Below are positions 1 to 11,610 of a DNA stretch of 64,000 bases, one piece after another (within the stretch, counting starts at the first letter, position 1; each line of letters begins with the position of its first letter). Under the pieces are notes generated by a model that saw nothing but the letters and a program-made list of their open reading frames with translations, searched no databases and had not been told where the DNA came from. Source of the stretch: Melampsora larici-populina 98AG31 (Eukaryota; Basidiomycota; Pucciniomycetes; Pucciniales; Melampsoraceae); NCBI RefSeq assembly GCF_000204055.1, contig NW_006768768.1, forward strand, positions 1,342,322 through 1,406,321, given 5' to 3'. Made by a program: the position numbers and the translations under genes.

Positions 1-430
1 TTTTGGTAGTGAGATCGGTATTTAAAGTAGTAAATTCTTTTCCTTGGGTTGTGTCTTCGGTATGTGAGTCGTAAATTCGTGTGCTTGAGTAGTAACTTAA
101 AGTAATATTCTTACTTGAGGGGTAAGAATTGTGCTTGAGTAGTAAGGGTTTTCCTCGAGTAGTAAGATCTGGTGGTTTGGTAGTGAGATTGTTACCTGTG
201 TAGTAAGATCTGGTGATTGGGTAGTAAGATTTTTACACGTGTAGTAAGATCTGGTGGTTGGGTAGTAACATTATTGCTTGTGTAGTAGGATCTGATGGTG
301 TGGTAGTAACATTATTACATGAGTAGTAAGATTATGACTCGTGTAGTAAGATGTGGTGGTTTGGTAGTGAGATGGTTAGTTGTGTAGTAAGATCTTTTGC
401 TTATGTAGTGAGATTTGTACTTGGTGCGTG
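1..430. repeat. Degenerate tandem repeat array (GTAGTAAGAT units)
   Basis: The motif GTAGTAAGAT and close variants recur about every 20-21 bases, often as pairs making a unit of about 42 bases (for example the stretch around 180-300). The array continues past the left edge of the window. It ends just before the first recognisable exon of the transposase of element A. Subterminal repeats of this size are known from CACTA-type elements, so it may be a terminus of element A; that link is inference, because no terminal inverted repeat was found. I see no coding potential. Confidence 0.7.
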
Positions 431-669
431 TGGGGGGCCAAGGCCCCCGCGTTATGGGAGTGTGACTTAGTGATCTTTCTAGGTCACCGTAGGACCAGCT
501 ATCTTGCTAAGAAATTCTAAAGGGGGGCATTCCAAGTACATAGGATGATAGCTACATGTGTATCATCCAATACACTTGGTGCTTTTCAGTGTACACAGGT
601 GTAAGTAGCTCATCTATATTGCATCACTATACCCTTATTGTGAGTATTGATTGGTTTAAACGGTCACAG

Positions 670-3600
670 CATGTGGTAGCTTTGCTCATGATTGGATCAA
701 ACCGGAACCTCCTCTCGCGTACCCAATACCAGCGAATAAGGTCCCTCCTCCGTCTTCTGGGAGTCACTCTGCCAGATTGGGGTACTTTGAGAGCACTTGT
801 CAAAAGAATGAAGAAAAAGCTGGGTCTGATCATACGTGAACGGAATAGTCCTTGTGGCAATCCACTGTTTGGTTTGGATGTCAAAACCATCATAAGTAAT
901 GTGAGATTTCTTTACTGAATGATACTACCTGGACATAGCTAAAAATTGGGTGTCACAGGAGTTGGCGAACCCCTTGGTCAGCCCATATTTGGTATATGTG
1001 CCTGAATTCACCATCGACGGGCCAATCAACCGTCTATCCCAGTGCGAAAAGTGGCGTGAAGATTACCCTCCCGATCTACGTGTTCAAATGATATCTTTCA
1101 ACAATTCCCACTACTACATCTACGAGCCAGTGCAACTCAAAACTCTTCAGCTTGTAGTGCCTGTTTTCTTCTTCCAGCAAAATGATTGTCTTTTCGCAAA
1201 GTGTCTACCTGCAGTAGTAAAACATGATCCCTATCATTTGTCTAATCTCAAAGTCATTATCCCTGAAGATTGTGCATTTGACTCGGAAATGCTATTCACC
1301 ATTCCTTGCAAAGACTTCTGGCGAACTTTTCAGCATATTGAGGTGAAGAATGGAGTTCTTTTGAAGACTATGTGTGGCAATCACATGTATCGTAAGTGTC
1401 ATCTGACCAATCCCAAAATTCAGATTGTCAATCTCAAGGAACTTAAATTAACATTCTGACTCCTTGTCTACTTCTACTTGCAGGATCTTTGGAAGCAAAA
1501 GATCCATCAAATCCAATGGAAAACCCGTGGAGAGCCAAGGCACAAGGAAAAGTGATCCGACACGTCCCTCTGGCTCTTTATTCTGACGACACATCTGGCA
1601 ACGTATCCAAAAAGTGGAACAAGCACATGAGTATCTATTTCACTCTGGCGGGCTTACCATCCAGTCTATCAAATCAGGAATTCAATATTCACTTCCTGGC
1701 AACGTCAAATTGTGCAACCGCTTTAGAGCTATTCGATCAGGTTGTCGATGATTTACAGTGAGGTCCCATTGGTTCAAATTTGATCCAGCTGGGTATAACA
1801 TGTCCTTCCTTTCTGTAGTGATTATGGAACCAATGGGTTCTTTGCATACGACACACATCTTGGTGCAGATGTGATGGGAAGGGCGGTCCATCTGTTTCAC
1901 CTGGGCGACTCCCCGATGCACGCGGAGATATCAAATACTCTCAACCCAGCCAACACTCTGACTCCGTGTCGTATGTGTGATCTACACGTACGAAAGCAGG
2001 CCGACAAACAAACGGAAAACTTCGTCAGAGACTTCCTTGGGCTAGATGAGGATGGACAGAAGGTGTTTTTCCAATCTCCAATTTACATACTCACAATTCA
2101 CAAGCTGATTCACCTCTATAGTGCCTATTGCCTGGCCGCGAGTGGGACCAGACTCGACGGTGGACCAAGGAAATTTGGAACACCTCTCAAAAGCGCAACA
2201 CTAAAACTCGAGTTGAAAAGATGAGCTGTGACTTTGGGATTCGAGACCCTATGAACGAAGTTTTCCAGAAAAATGTTCAAGTAGCGCACGACTCTCTGCC
2301 TCCTTCTGAAGTGGAGAAACTCTGTCAAGACATCAAGTCTCAACATGGAGAACATATCTTCAATCCGATGTTGAGACTCAAAGGTGTGTATCTCTTACTT
2401 CCCTTTCAGTTGAAAGAAGCTGAGCCTTATTTCTATTTTTGTAGGATTTGACGGTCACAAAGATACTCCAGTCGAGGTCCTCCATGTGGCACTTTTGGGC
2501 ACCACAAAGTATCTTTTCCGCGACACAATGAAAGAACTAGGAAATATAAAGGCCGGCTCAAAGAACTACAACGATCTTTCCGGTCGTTGGCGGGCTTTTG
2601 ATACGAGTGGTTTGAATATCCCAACCATTCAACCAAACACAATGATTACTTACTATCAAAGCCTAGTGGGGAAGGAGTTTTGAACTGTGTTACAGACGGT
2701 CCCCTTTGTCCTGTTTGAACACCTTACCAAGCAGAAACGCAAAATGTGGACATCTCTTTGTCTTCTAGGATCTTATATTTTTCAAACGGAGATACCAAAC
2801 ATGGAAACCTATCTAGGCGAACTGGACATCGCCATCTCCAGATTTCTCAAAAATTTGGTAGCCCTCAATGCTCGCTGGGTCAACAAGCCCAAGTTTCACA
2901 TGCTTGTTCACCTACAAGATTCAATTCGTCGGTTTGGACCAGCTTGTTTATTTGCAACCGAAAAACTTGAATCTTTCAACAGTATCACTCGCCACAAATC
3001 CATTCATTCAAACCATCAAAGTCCCGGACAAGACATAGCAAACACTTCCTACACCCAGGTGATGTTGCGGGTTTTGGTATCCGGTTCTTCCTTTTTTGAC
3101 CATGATCTCAAAGCGCGAGTGCATAGTGGCACAAAATTGCAAGCGTTATTGTCTTCAGTACCTGAGTTATTTCAAGCAATGGGTCTGGACTCGTCTTTGG
3201 GGGCGATTTCAACATACGCCATTGGCCGTAAGTTAACATTTGTCAAGGTTTGGCATCCCATGGAGTTACTGACAGACTTGACCTCCAAAGCTTTGTGCGA
3301 GACTCAATCTGTTGCACCCGCTTGCATACCCCAAAGTGTTGACCGTCAAAGGTTAAAAGAGTACCAAAGCATCAAGTTAATTGGGCGGCACAAGGCCCAA
3401 GTAAACGACTTTGTTCTGGTTTGTCATCACCTTTGGGCTTCCTTGTGTTGCATGAAGTAACTTTAACCTTTTGCATTTCAGTTGGACTCCCCGGTGACAG
3501 TTGGACAAGTACAATCTATATGGAAGCTCGAGGGTGTATCCAATACCCACACACATCTTATCATCAAAATATGTGACAAGGGTCCCATCAACAAGTTCTA

Positions 3601-4040
3601 TGGGATGCGGGAAGTCAAAGTCACGGAAGAGATTCAAATGATCAATGTGAAAGTCAGTTTGTATTCCTCACAGATCATATTGGTGTTCATGTTGACCAAT
3701 GTAATTCTGGTATGGCTCCCAGGATATATTCTGCTTGCTCAATGTCCAACACAACTGCCACGATTCACATTGCAAATTGGCTAAGACACGCTTCAAGAAA
3801 ATCGAGCGCAGGGTTTCCAGTATTGGCCTTTGGGGGGTTCAACATGTGGATTCAAATCAATTCATCCTCAATGCTGCATCCCATTACAATGGCACTGTTC
3901 ATCGTCATATTTCCGATTTTCAACACTCTTCTGTGTCACCAGATCTATGGACCAAGGCAATTAATGATGGACTCAAAAAATGGGAATCAGAGACGCGGGC
4001 ATCAACCAAAGGCAAAAACCAGGAGGCAGAGGCCAATTGA
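670..4040 (+). pseudogene. tnp2/Plavaka-like transposase of element A (5' truncated, nonsense codon)
   Basis: Exons recognised by alignment to the copy in element B are roughly 670-900, 957-1393, 1484-1760, 1815-2060, 2130-2390, 2445-3230, 3480-3655 and 3735-4040. Landmarks are LYSDDTSGNVSKKWNKHM, LGDSPMHAEISNTLNPANTL with the following CRMCD cysteine pair, LHVALLGTTKYLF, and a C-terminal QHNCHD. This is the layout of large fungal CMC/CACTA-like transposases; I place it near tnp2/Plavaka from memory of rust proteins. The zinc-finger exon seen in copy B is absent upstream. TGA at 2681-2683 replaces the CGA (Arg) found in copy B within VGKEF-R-TVLQ, so this copy is probably inactive. Confidence 0.75.
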
Positions 4041-4382
4041 TGTTACAGCGCATGGGCAAAGATAAAGAGATACATATTTATCACCCAGTGGTACATCTTA
4101 TAATCTACTACAAGTGGTCCATATCAGAATCTATGGCGAACGCGGCACAGACAAGGTTTCGGCAAATCGAAGAGGCCACTCGTGTCGTTTTCCTCGTTTT
4201 CCTGCGTAATGTGACAAGACCAATCAATTTTTCCATCATCACAGTTGTATTCAGATGTATGAAGATGATATACTCACGTCATGTTAATGAAATGATTGAC
4301 CTGGCCGGCGCATAGTATAACACGGGAGGTAAAACCCTTCAGGAATATTGGGAACTGGACAATGATCAGTAAACCATCACCA

Positions 4383-4895
4383 TCAGTAAGTAGCATGAAT
4401 AAGGTGAGGTGAGAGAAGCTCACCTTGACAGTCGTGATACCAATTGACCCAATTGAGAGCGTCATGAGCGCAGGTGGCCATTCGGACCGCCGGAAGCACA
4501 TCTCGATGCACGGTGGCACATATCATTGCCAAAAGGACTTCGTCCGCAACCCAATCGCGAATCGATTTGATTGGTGATGGAGGTTTATACAAGTAAAGAA
4601 TCTCCCCAGTGAACCTTCGAAACATATGATTTAGCGCGTAGAGCCAGGTTTCGTAAGTCGAACCATTGCGCTTCAAGCGAGGAAGCTCGCTAGCGTATAC
4701 TTCCATTTTATAGTGATTGAGATATGATAGCATGTGATCTAACTCCTTTAGGTCAAGACCACGATTGTATAGTAGTTCTAAAGTCGCAGTGAGCTGCGAT
4801 GATATCACAGGAGGGTCGATTTTGACGCGGACCATCCTCATATTGATAGGATGGGAAAAAATTGATAGATATGTGAGGTTTGGAGATGGACACAA
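4383..4895 (-). CDS. Gag-like ORF (Ty1/copia Gag / UBN2-like) inside element A
   Basis: An intact reading frame of 170 residues. Its centre has the pattern of copia-type Gag proteins: a KRNGSTYETWLYALNHMF segment followed by a conserved Trp (IRDWVADEVLLAMI), then a TVH...D...V..A..AL..V series. No zinc knuckle, protease or reverse transcriptase follows. It lies between the convergent 3' ends of the transposase and the SAM-like gene and has no counterpart in element B. It may be a nested retroelement fragment, a captured gag, or a downstream exon of the neighbouring SAM-like gene. Family assignment is by pattern only. Confidence 0.4.
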   Translation of the reverse strand: MCPSPNLTYLSIFSHPINMRMVRVKIDPPVISSQLTATLELLYNRGLDLKELDHMLSYLNHYKMEVYASELPRLKRNGSTYETWLYALNHMFRRFTGEILYLYKPPSPIKSIRDWVADEVLLAMICATVHRDVLPAVRMATCAHDALNWVNWYHDCQGELLSPHLIHATY

Positions 4896-5136
4896 TGGTA
4901 TCTAATGATGAATGAACTGAATGGGTTGTAAGGAACAGACAGATGGATGGAGGAGCCTGTTCAGATACATTTCCAATATCGTCTTATCTTCTCTTTTGGA
5001 ACACCCAGTTCCACTTGCCCCCTCTCACCTTTCCGATAATATCGGGAAGCACACTGTTTGAAGCTATATCATATATATCATATTCGGATTGCACTGGATA
5101 ATGTCGAAAGTATTATTTCAAAATTGAACAATATCA

Positions 5137-5872
5137 TCATGCAAGATATCGTTCACTTGTATGAAAACTCGATACAACAACCACAATGCCTTTCAAAGGC
5201 CTCTTTCCCGCTTGTGTATGTGGAATTGATAGAACATCAACGCATGAACCATAATTCGCGCGCAGGTGCCAACTGAGATCCCCCATTTGCGCAACTGTTC
5301 TCGATTCACGTAATTGACAAATAGGAACAAATCGAAATGATTGACCCCGTGATCCATCAGTATTGGGAGTACGAGGCCGATCTCGTTTTCTTCTAAACAG
5401 GCGAAACAAAGATAATCCTCCAATGTCGTACTGGCCATGATACGACGAAGAGGGCCAAATAAAACATATCCACCTTCTATCGGTAACTCTACACAGACAT
5501 AAAGTCAGCACATGAGCCACTGATTGCGTTGGAGTAGGTGCGGCTTACGTATAGCTACTGCTGCATTACCAGTAGTGGGTGGCACCTCATTGTCACCCAC
5601 TCGAGGATCAGCTCCATTGCGTTGCTCATCTGCCTCAGCCGCTGGTTTGGCTGAAGCTGCGTGGTTCATTCCTTCGGGAGGCTCAAGTTTAATCGGAGCG
5701 AAAAAATCGGTGGATTCCGAATCCCTGAAATCCCAAAGAAGACTTGGTCAGCTCAAGGGAATCATTTAGGAAGAAACTTTTTGCTGCAGACTCACGAGTC
5801 TTTAGCAAAACCAAGATCAAATTGGCGCTGGCGCTTAGATGAAGGCCCGGTGTGATATTTTGATGTGGACAT
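5137..5872 (-). CDS. SAM-like accessory gene of element A
   Basis: The proposed start is the ATG at 5872, giving a short basic first exon (MSTSKYHTGPSSKRQRQF) to about 5795, then an acidic linker exon (about 5725-5548), then an exon to about 5193 with the helical domain EDYLCFACLEENEIGLVLPI, WGISVGTCARIMVHA. The domain aligns with the C-terminal region of the plus-strand gene at 10,732-11,376 in element B and resembles the minus-strand gene at 49,339-51,193. The spacing of an initial Y/F-L-x2-A-G/C-L motif, a central hydrophobic helix and a terminal W-G-I-x2-G motif suggests a SAM-like bundle, presumably for protein contacts. Function unknown. It is convergent with the transposase and divergent from the coiled-coil gene. 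Confidence 0.5.
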
Positions 5873-6093
5873 TGAAGGGTGATGAGGAGACTGAGTTTCT
5901 GCTTTGTTGTGAAAGGTGGCCTGTTTGAGGTTTGAAGCCAGTTTGAAGTTTGAACAAGTTAAGTGGTCAACCCGTGGGCAGCCTTGCAAAATTTTTAAAA
6001 ATAGGCGCCCATTGCAATTTCGCTCGCAAATATTTTCTTTTTGGCAACCTCCCACTTGCATCCAAGAAGTACCACCCTCAAACCCATTTGTCC

Positions 6094-8083
6094 ATGAGCA
6101 CCGAAACAGGCTACAATTACGGTACGAGGTGGATCAAATATATCTCAACCAGCAGCTGACAGAGCTTATTGCAGGCGGTCCATACCATCGGCGAGGTTCA
6201 CTGGAAGTCACCGAAGGTCTCAATTTGCAAAGTCAAGGTGGCACATTGAACGGTTTCAGTAAGGAGAAATTCACATATCTCAAGTTGGTTTATGGAAAAC
6301 CAACGTGATCGGTCTGTTACCAAATTCCAGCTGCTGGGCAACTCCATGGCCGAGCACTTTTTGACCACCCCGAAGTTATGAATTCACCCTCTCAAGGTGG
6401 CTCACTGATCGGAAACAGTAAGACCCTTGACTTACCTTCCTTATTCCCTTGTCCGTTTGAACACCTTACTAACTGTCATTTTTCAAGATACCCATTTCAA
6501 TGGTCTCGGCGAAGGTCATCAATCGCAAGCTCAGGGCAGCGTAATGCACACATTCAATAATCACACCTCACTGAGGAATAACTCTAACGGTGCGCTTCCA
6601 TAACCAGCAATTACTGAAGCCCATAACAGCTGGCTGATGCCTCCCTTTCCAGGCTCGTTAGACTCACCTAGAGGCCGAAGTGATGGTGGTGATATGGCTC
6701 GTGGAGACAATTACCACCAAACTCCCATCCAATCTTCCAACCAAGGCCGGATGGAACATGCACCTGCACGTCGAGACCGAGACGAGCGTTTGATTTCCCC
6801 TTCTCATTGCAGAACCGGAACCCGGCCTGATCCTCAGTTTGGTTCGCGTGGAACCACCGATCCGCGCTTCCTGCGAGACTCACAAGATAAGGAGCTACCG
6901 CATACCGATATGTTCGAAAGTGGCATTGGAGACGTACCATCTAGGTTTTCAAACCCCTTACCGGCCCAATCAATGCAGACCTTCGAGGCAATGTCGACGC
7001 GATGTGGATTGGAAGACCCTTATCATGCGATCGCGATGTATCAAGCGGAGGTAATTTACCCTGTGATCACCCAAATGTTCATTACCCTATTGGACTCACC
7101 CTTTTTTCACTCGGTGGGATTTTAAATGTCACCTTTCCTCCATGGCAAAGGTCAATGGCGAAGACAATCGCCATATGGCTCAGGCCACAGCGAATGCCAA
7201 ACTAGTGATGGAGATCGTACGTGTCAATGGCAAAATTGACACGTTAACCGGCCAATTGGCAACCATCACCGAGGCCGTTATTGCGCTCACCCAACAGCCC
7301 GGTTCCCGACCAGCACCAGCTTCCACATCTGCAGCAGTTCAGCCTGCCACCCCTTGCGAATTGACCGCGCGGGGCAAGTGGGTAGCAAGCCCCAAACTAA
7401 TGGTTAAAAACCCCCTCACCTTTATATCAAGTGGAAAGTAACGTCGATTAGCTGACTACTCGACTGTGATTGATATTTCAGAAGCTCATTAACCCCTTGG
7501 CGCTCAAACTCCTGTTTTCACCCCTAATTGAAGGATATACAGCTATCGAGACTCGGCGCGAAGGCTATCTCCCGAATTCATTGTTTAATACTATGAAGGT
7601 AAGTCCTTTCTTCCCTTCTTTCCGAAGGAACCAATCCATCTTCACTCACCATGATTTCCCCTGTAGAAAAAGGTGGTGAAGGAAGGCGCCGCATTTGCAG
7701 AGGAGCACCTACACCACGGGAGGGTCGCGACCGCCTCGAGGCCGTCACGAGGGCCAGCCTGAAGGCGGTCTACTCATCTGCATTGATAGGCAGCCTTCAG
7801 CTCGCCCACTGAGCTTTCGCCAGCCAGGCGAAGCCTCGACAGAGAAGCAGGCCGCCAGCTGGGCGCCTCGTAGACACTTTCAAACCGGCTGCAGGCGTCT
7901 GCAGAACAAGAGGCCCGTAAGCATTCTCGGACTGACCCGCCCAGTGGTATGAACTCGGGTCGCTCAGGCAGGGCAGCGAAATTCACACCCCACGACAAAA
8001 CAGGGCAGAGCGATTTGGATGAGCTCAATGATGGCACGTTGACAGGGATCGTTGCAGTTCATGTAGCCAATCAATTTCAATGA
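6094..8083 (+). pseudogene. Coiled-coil accessory gene of element A (3' part rearranged)
   Basis: Exons are recognised by matching element B: a Gly/Ser/Arg-rich N-terminal part (about 6,378-6,590 and 6,637-7,050, including SNPLPAQSMQTFEAM), a predicted coiled coil near 7,200-7,300 (IVRVNGKIDTLTGQLATITE), and an exon near 7,481-7,597 reading NPLALKLLFSPLIEGYTAIE. The next exon (about 7,665-7,710, KKVVKEGAAFAEEHL) is the last clear match; after it a GC-rich palindromic stretch replaces the conserved C-terminus present in B and C. An open frame of unclear origin runs on to 8083. Start uncertain. Probably a nonfunctional copy of the B gene. Confidence 0.5.
7715..7930. repeat. GC-rich palindrome-rich segment at the end of element A
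   Basis: A sharply GC-rich stretch with short perfect stems such as GACCGCCT...AGGCGGTC, TTCGCC-AGCCA-GGCGAA and CTGCAG-GCGT-CTGCAG. It interrupts the coiled-coil gene exactly where similarity to element B stops. A stretch of similar composition lies at 17,700-18,110 near the end of element C. Confidence 0.5.
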
Positions 8084-8252
8084 TGAAGAGAGGACATTTC
8101 AGGAGGAAACAACGTGAGATGGTTTTGCTTTCACCAATCGTAAACTGCCGTACCCATTCATATTGCTGCGTACAATTTCTTTTGTAATGACATTTACTAG
8201 CTATTTATAATGCAAATAAAATATACTTTTGTGATTCCGTGCGCATCTGACT

Positions 8253-10618
8253 CTATACCACGTTGTTTGGTTGAGGAGCACTTTGAGCTTGAGCTGCGTT
8301 GTGAGCCACGCGGGCCATGACCGCCTCCTCCGACGGTAAATCTAAATTGATCTTCCTCTCCTTGAGGTCTTGAAAGTAAGTGGTGCCATCAAAGTACTGG
8401 CAATCCTCATCGAATATAATTCGATAGAAACTGAGAGTGGAAATATATCAGCAATGCGTGAGATCACATGGTGTATGAACTGTGAAAACTTACGCGATAG
8501 TGTACTTCTCGTCGTTTCTCAAGCGCAAATTGGCTAATTGCTTGTAGACACATCCCCATATCGATTCACTTCCTTTTCCGCCTTTGAGCACGATACGCGC
8601 CGCTTCACGACGCTGGCGTAACACAATAAAAAACATAGATAGATAAGAGTCAGCCTCGAACTATGCAAAGGATAACACGACTTCTTGTGAATGACACTGC
8701 GTGACATACAAGATAAGCGAGACGTGCTCGTGTGGCTAGATCCGTGGCTGCCCATACAGCATCAACGTTGCCATTCGATCCCACGGTCGCACATCAAACA
8801 GCAACCTATAACAGACAACTCATCAAGCTCCTATACAACATATGACGATAAAAGCAAACTGACCCTTTGAACGAGTGACCTGATGTTTGGTACCGCGAGG
8901 TCGACCGCCTCCCCAGTTTTCGGATCATGGATACCTACCAAGACCTGCAGAAACACATTGGATTGGTTAATTTGGTAAACCAACAGACAGACCACAAATA
9001 CACAAACCACAATATGAACCTTCTCCCTAGCGTGCTTGGCGCTGTCTTTGATGGCACTGTAATACCTTTTAGTCGCAGAAGCCTCTTCGACTCCTTGATG
9101 CTGGGCGGGAAGATGTTTCGAAGTGAACCCCAACCCTTCCTTGGCAATGGTGAGCTGTAAGTAGAGTCAGCGACCTGTTGGCATCTGGGCTGAAAACACA
9201 TGAGCTTACTCTTATGACATTAAATAAGGAATGTTGCAGACACCCCTCTAAAGGGTTCTTGAGTGCCGTGTACGCGCTCAACTGTGGAGACATAAGAAGT
9301 CTCAAGGCCAGCGGGTTCATCAGGTCCTGTTCCAGATGAAAGTGTTAGTGTCCCATCTCCAAGTGACAAACATTAAACACATACCAAGAGCTGGGGACTG
9401 GCACTCCAAGCTGACGCATCTTGCGACGACGTGTCGCTAGTGGCAGGCTCAATGGCAGCCGCGGATGGTGCATTCACAAGAGCCTCGACGAGTTCGGTGA
9501 CCGCGGCGATCTGCTCGGTCAGATTGGCCACTTGCGACCGCAAGTTGCTCACCTCCATCAGGATTTGCCCCTGTTTGACAGCTTGAGACAAGTGACGGTT
9601 CGTCTTGCCAAAGACCTTTGGAAAGGAAGTAATAACAGATATGCATTAACTCGAATTCGGCGTGCTTAGATATAAATAGCAACAACACCCACCTCAGCGT
9701 GCTGCATGGCAAACACTTGCGAGGCCGAATCCAAACCCGCCACTTTCGCCATGGCCTCGAACTTGCTGAGGGTCGCCGCCGGAAGGGGGTTGGCATACAC
9801 ACCATTATCGGTAGGAGGGTCCAAGTGTCGATTGAACCCTTCGAGGTCGTTGAGTTGCCCGGTTGTACCCAGCCCACCATTCAGAGAAAGAACAGAACCG
9901 CGCGGTGCAAAGCTCCTGGAAGCAGCTTGAGGCGTGCCACCGCGTGGAGACACTGATCAGTCGTTTCGGCCTCTGGACTGACTTCCGAATCGTGATTCGG
10001 AAGTCCCTGGGTTGACCGCCCCCCCCTGACTGAATGATCGACGGTCACTGTGGAGATCTTGACAACCTCGCCCGGAATCTTCAAAACCGGAGCCTACAGA
10101 AGGGGTAATGAGCTGTTGATTGAGAGGAGTGGGTTTAGAAGTGTCTCACCTAAGCCGTTTCTCAGGCTTCCGTGGTTATTCAACCCAAAGAGAGAGATGC
10201 CACCTGAGGGCAAAGCATCACCTTGACTTGGAGACGCACGAAAAGGAGTCTCAAAGAAATTATCTGCAAGGCGAAAAACGGGAGGTCAAGTAATATTAAG
10301 ATTCAAACAGATGTTTGAGAAACATCTCGTTGAACGAAGGAAAGGAGACTTGCTGAAGTTTTGCTCGGATTGCATGCTTACGAAGTAAGCTCTAAAGGTA
10401 GGAAGCAGACACTCGTCATTAACCCAAAATATCGCAAATAAAATCAACAAATAAAATAAAGGTAAGAGCGTCGAGGGATGATGACTGACCATAAGGATGG
10501 TGGATAGCAAATACTGTTTTCGATGGGGATGATGACGCGGTAAACAAAGCAAAGACGCGACTTTCAAAGCGCGTCTCTCCTGATCTGAAACAGACCTAAC
10601 TGTGACTTCTGTTGTCAT
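8253..10618 (-). pseudogene. Coiled-coil accessory gene of element B
   Basis: Read from a proposed ATG at 10,618. Segments in order: a short basic start; a Gly/Ser/Arg-rich linker (about 10,250-9,880); ANPLPAATLSKFEAMAKVAG (about 9,790); a coiled coil LMEVSNLRSQVANLTEQI (about 9,570-9,470); NPLALRLLMSPQLSAYTAL (about 9,317); GFTSKHLPAQHQG (about 9,130); DPKTGEAVDLAVPNIRSLVQ (about 8,920-8,865); AVWAATDLATRARLAYL (about 8,760-8,712); REAARIVLKGGKGSESIWG; and a C-terminal IIFDEDCQYFDG...LPSEEAVMARV block ending with TAG at 8253. The last four blocks match element C. TGA at 8794-8796 stands where C has Arg, so this copy is likely broken. The family is unknown to me; long helices and a coiled coil suggest a structural or DNA-bridging partner of the transposase (inference). 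Confidence 0.6.
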
Positions 10619-10648
10619 AGTGTTAGGTCTGTTTCAGGTCAGGAGACG
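10572..10648. promoter_or_regulatory. Inverted repeat in the divergent promoter of element B
   Basis: Arms at 10,572-10,600 and 10,622-10,648 share TGAAACAGACCTAAC and flanking bases with only one substitution and a 2-base gap over about 28 bases; the spacer is 21 bases. The proposed start codon of the coiled-coil gene (10,618) lies in the spacer and the SAM-like gene begins about 84 bases to the right. A transposase or accessory-protein operator, or an mRNA hairpin hiding the start codon, are possible roles; neither is demonstrated. Confidence 0.5.
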
Positions 10649-10731
10649 GCCCCTCCCACTGGACATGGTTCCTTGAGCACTCGGGAACCCGGTCGCGGAA
10701 CAACACAGTCGCCACTTATCACATCACCAAC

Positions 10732-11376
10732 ATGCCACCCAAGATTCGTGTGCCCCCACGCAGACGTCCAGGTTCAGACCCCGTGAACAACGCGATCAAG
10801 CACTTCAACGACGTGCAAAAGTCCTGCCAAGCTGGGAAAAGAAAGTTAGTACATTTGTTCTAAGCGCAATAAGAATGTGGGCGTAGCACTGACATACTCA
10901 CGTGGGTAGGTTGAGTCAATCAGCAGAAGAGGACTTTACCGACGAGCTCGGTGGAAACGACACGCCCGAGGCTGGCGATACCGAGTCAACTGAGATTCGC
11001 CAAGACGTCAAGCTTGAGGCAGAAGAGGAACGCTTAACCGCTGATCCTCCCATTCAATCCCTTGGTACGTAAGGTTCCGTTTGGTCCTCGCGGCAAGGTC
11101 CTGACGCTGATGATCAAGACTGCCTAAGCAGAATACGATTTCACTGTAGAAGAGAACCCCGAAAAAATCAATTATTGGACTCTCCGCAGACTAATCAGGA
11201 AGGATTCCATGTACGACTACCTGAATTTTGCTGGTTTGGATTCTGATCAGATAAACTTGGTGATTCCCATGCTGCGAGAGAAGGAAGTGACAAATTGGGA
11301 TTTGTTCCTGTTTCGAGATTACATCAGTGTGACACGTTTGCAGAAATGGGGAATACCTGAAGGAATCTGTGTTTGA
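10732..11376 (+). CDS. SAM-like accessory gene of element B
   Basis: Three exons: 10,732 to about 10,842 (basic start MPPKIRVPPRRRPGSD), about 10,908-11,063 (acidic linker rich in Glu) and about 11,132-11,376. The last encodes TLRRLIRKDSMYDYLNFAGL, INLVIPMLREKEVTNWDLFL and LQKWGIPEGICV, a helical domain aligning with the SAM-like genes at about 5.2-5.9 kb and 49.3-51.2 kb. The stop TGA at 11,374-11,376 aligns with a CGA Arg codon in element A, and similarity continues beyond it (VVHA versus MVHA), so the protein is probably shortened by a nonsense mutation. It is divergent from the coiled-coil gene and convergent with the transposase. Molecular function unknown. Confidence 0.55.
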
Positions 11377-11610
11377 ATAGTTGTTCATGCCGACTTGTAT
11401 TATTGTTATTCTGTCATGAAACACCGTGAAAGTGCCTAGCGGCCTTGTCACCCATGTCAAAAATGACATGATCAGTCCTTATTCATTACAAATGAAATTG
11501 CATAAGCACCCTTGGGCTTTCACGTCCTAGCTGGAACAACACCCCGGAAGGGAACAGGAGCAAAATGTTAATGTGCCATGGGCGATGCCCACACGGGCAC
11601 TACCATCCTC

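Larger units (their letters stand above)
430..8083 (+). mobile_element. Element A: three-gene tnp2/Plavaka-like DNA transposon, decayed
   Basis: A composite unit of a transposase (plus strand), a SAM-like gene (minus strand) and a coiled-coil gene (plus strand). The same three genes in the same relative order and orientation occur in inverted position in element B, which identifies the unit. The transposase lacks its zinc-finger first exon and has a nonsense codon, and the coiled-coil gene loses similarity to B after about 7,700. Exact ends are not defined; the limits given cover the recognisable parts. Confidence 0.65.
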
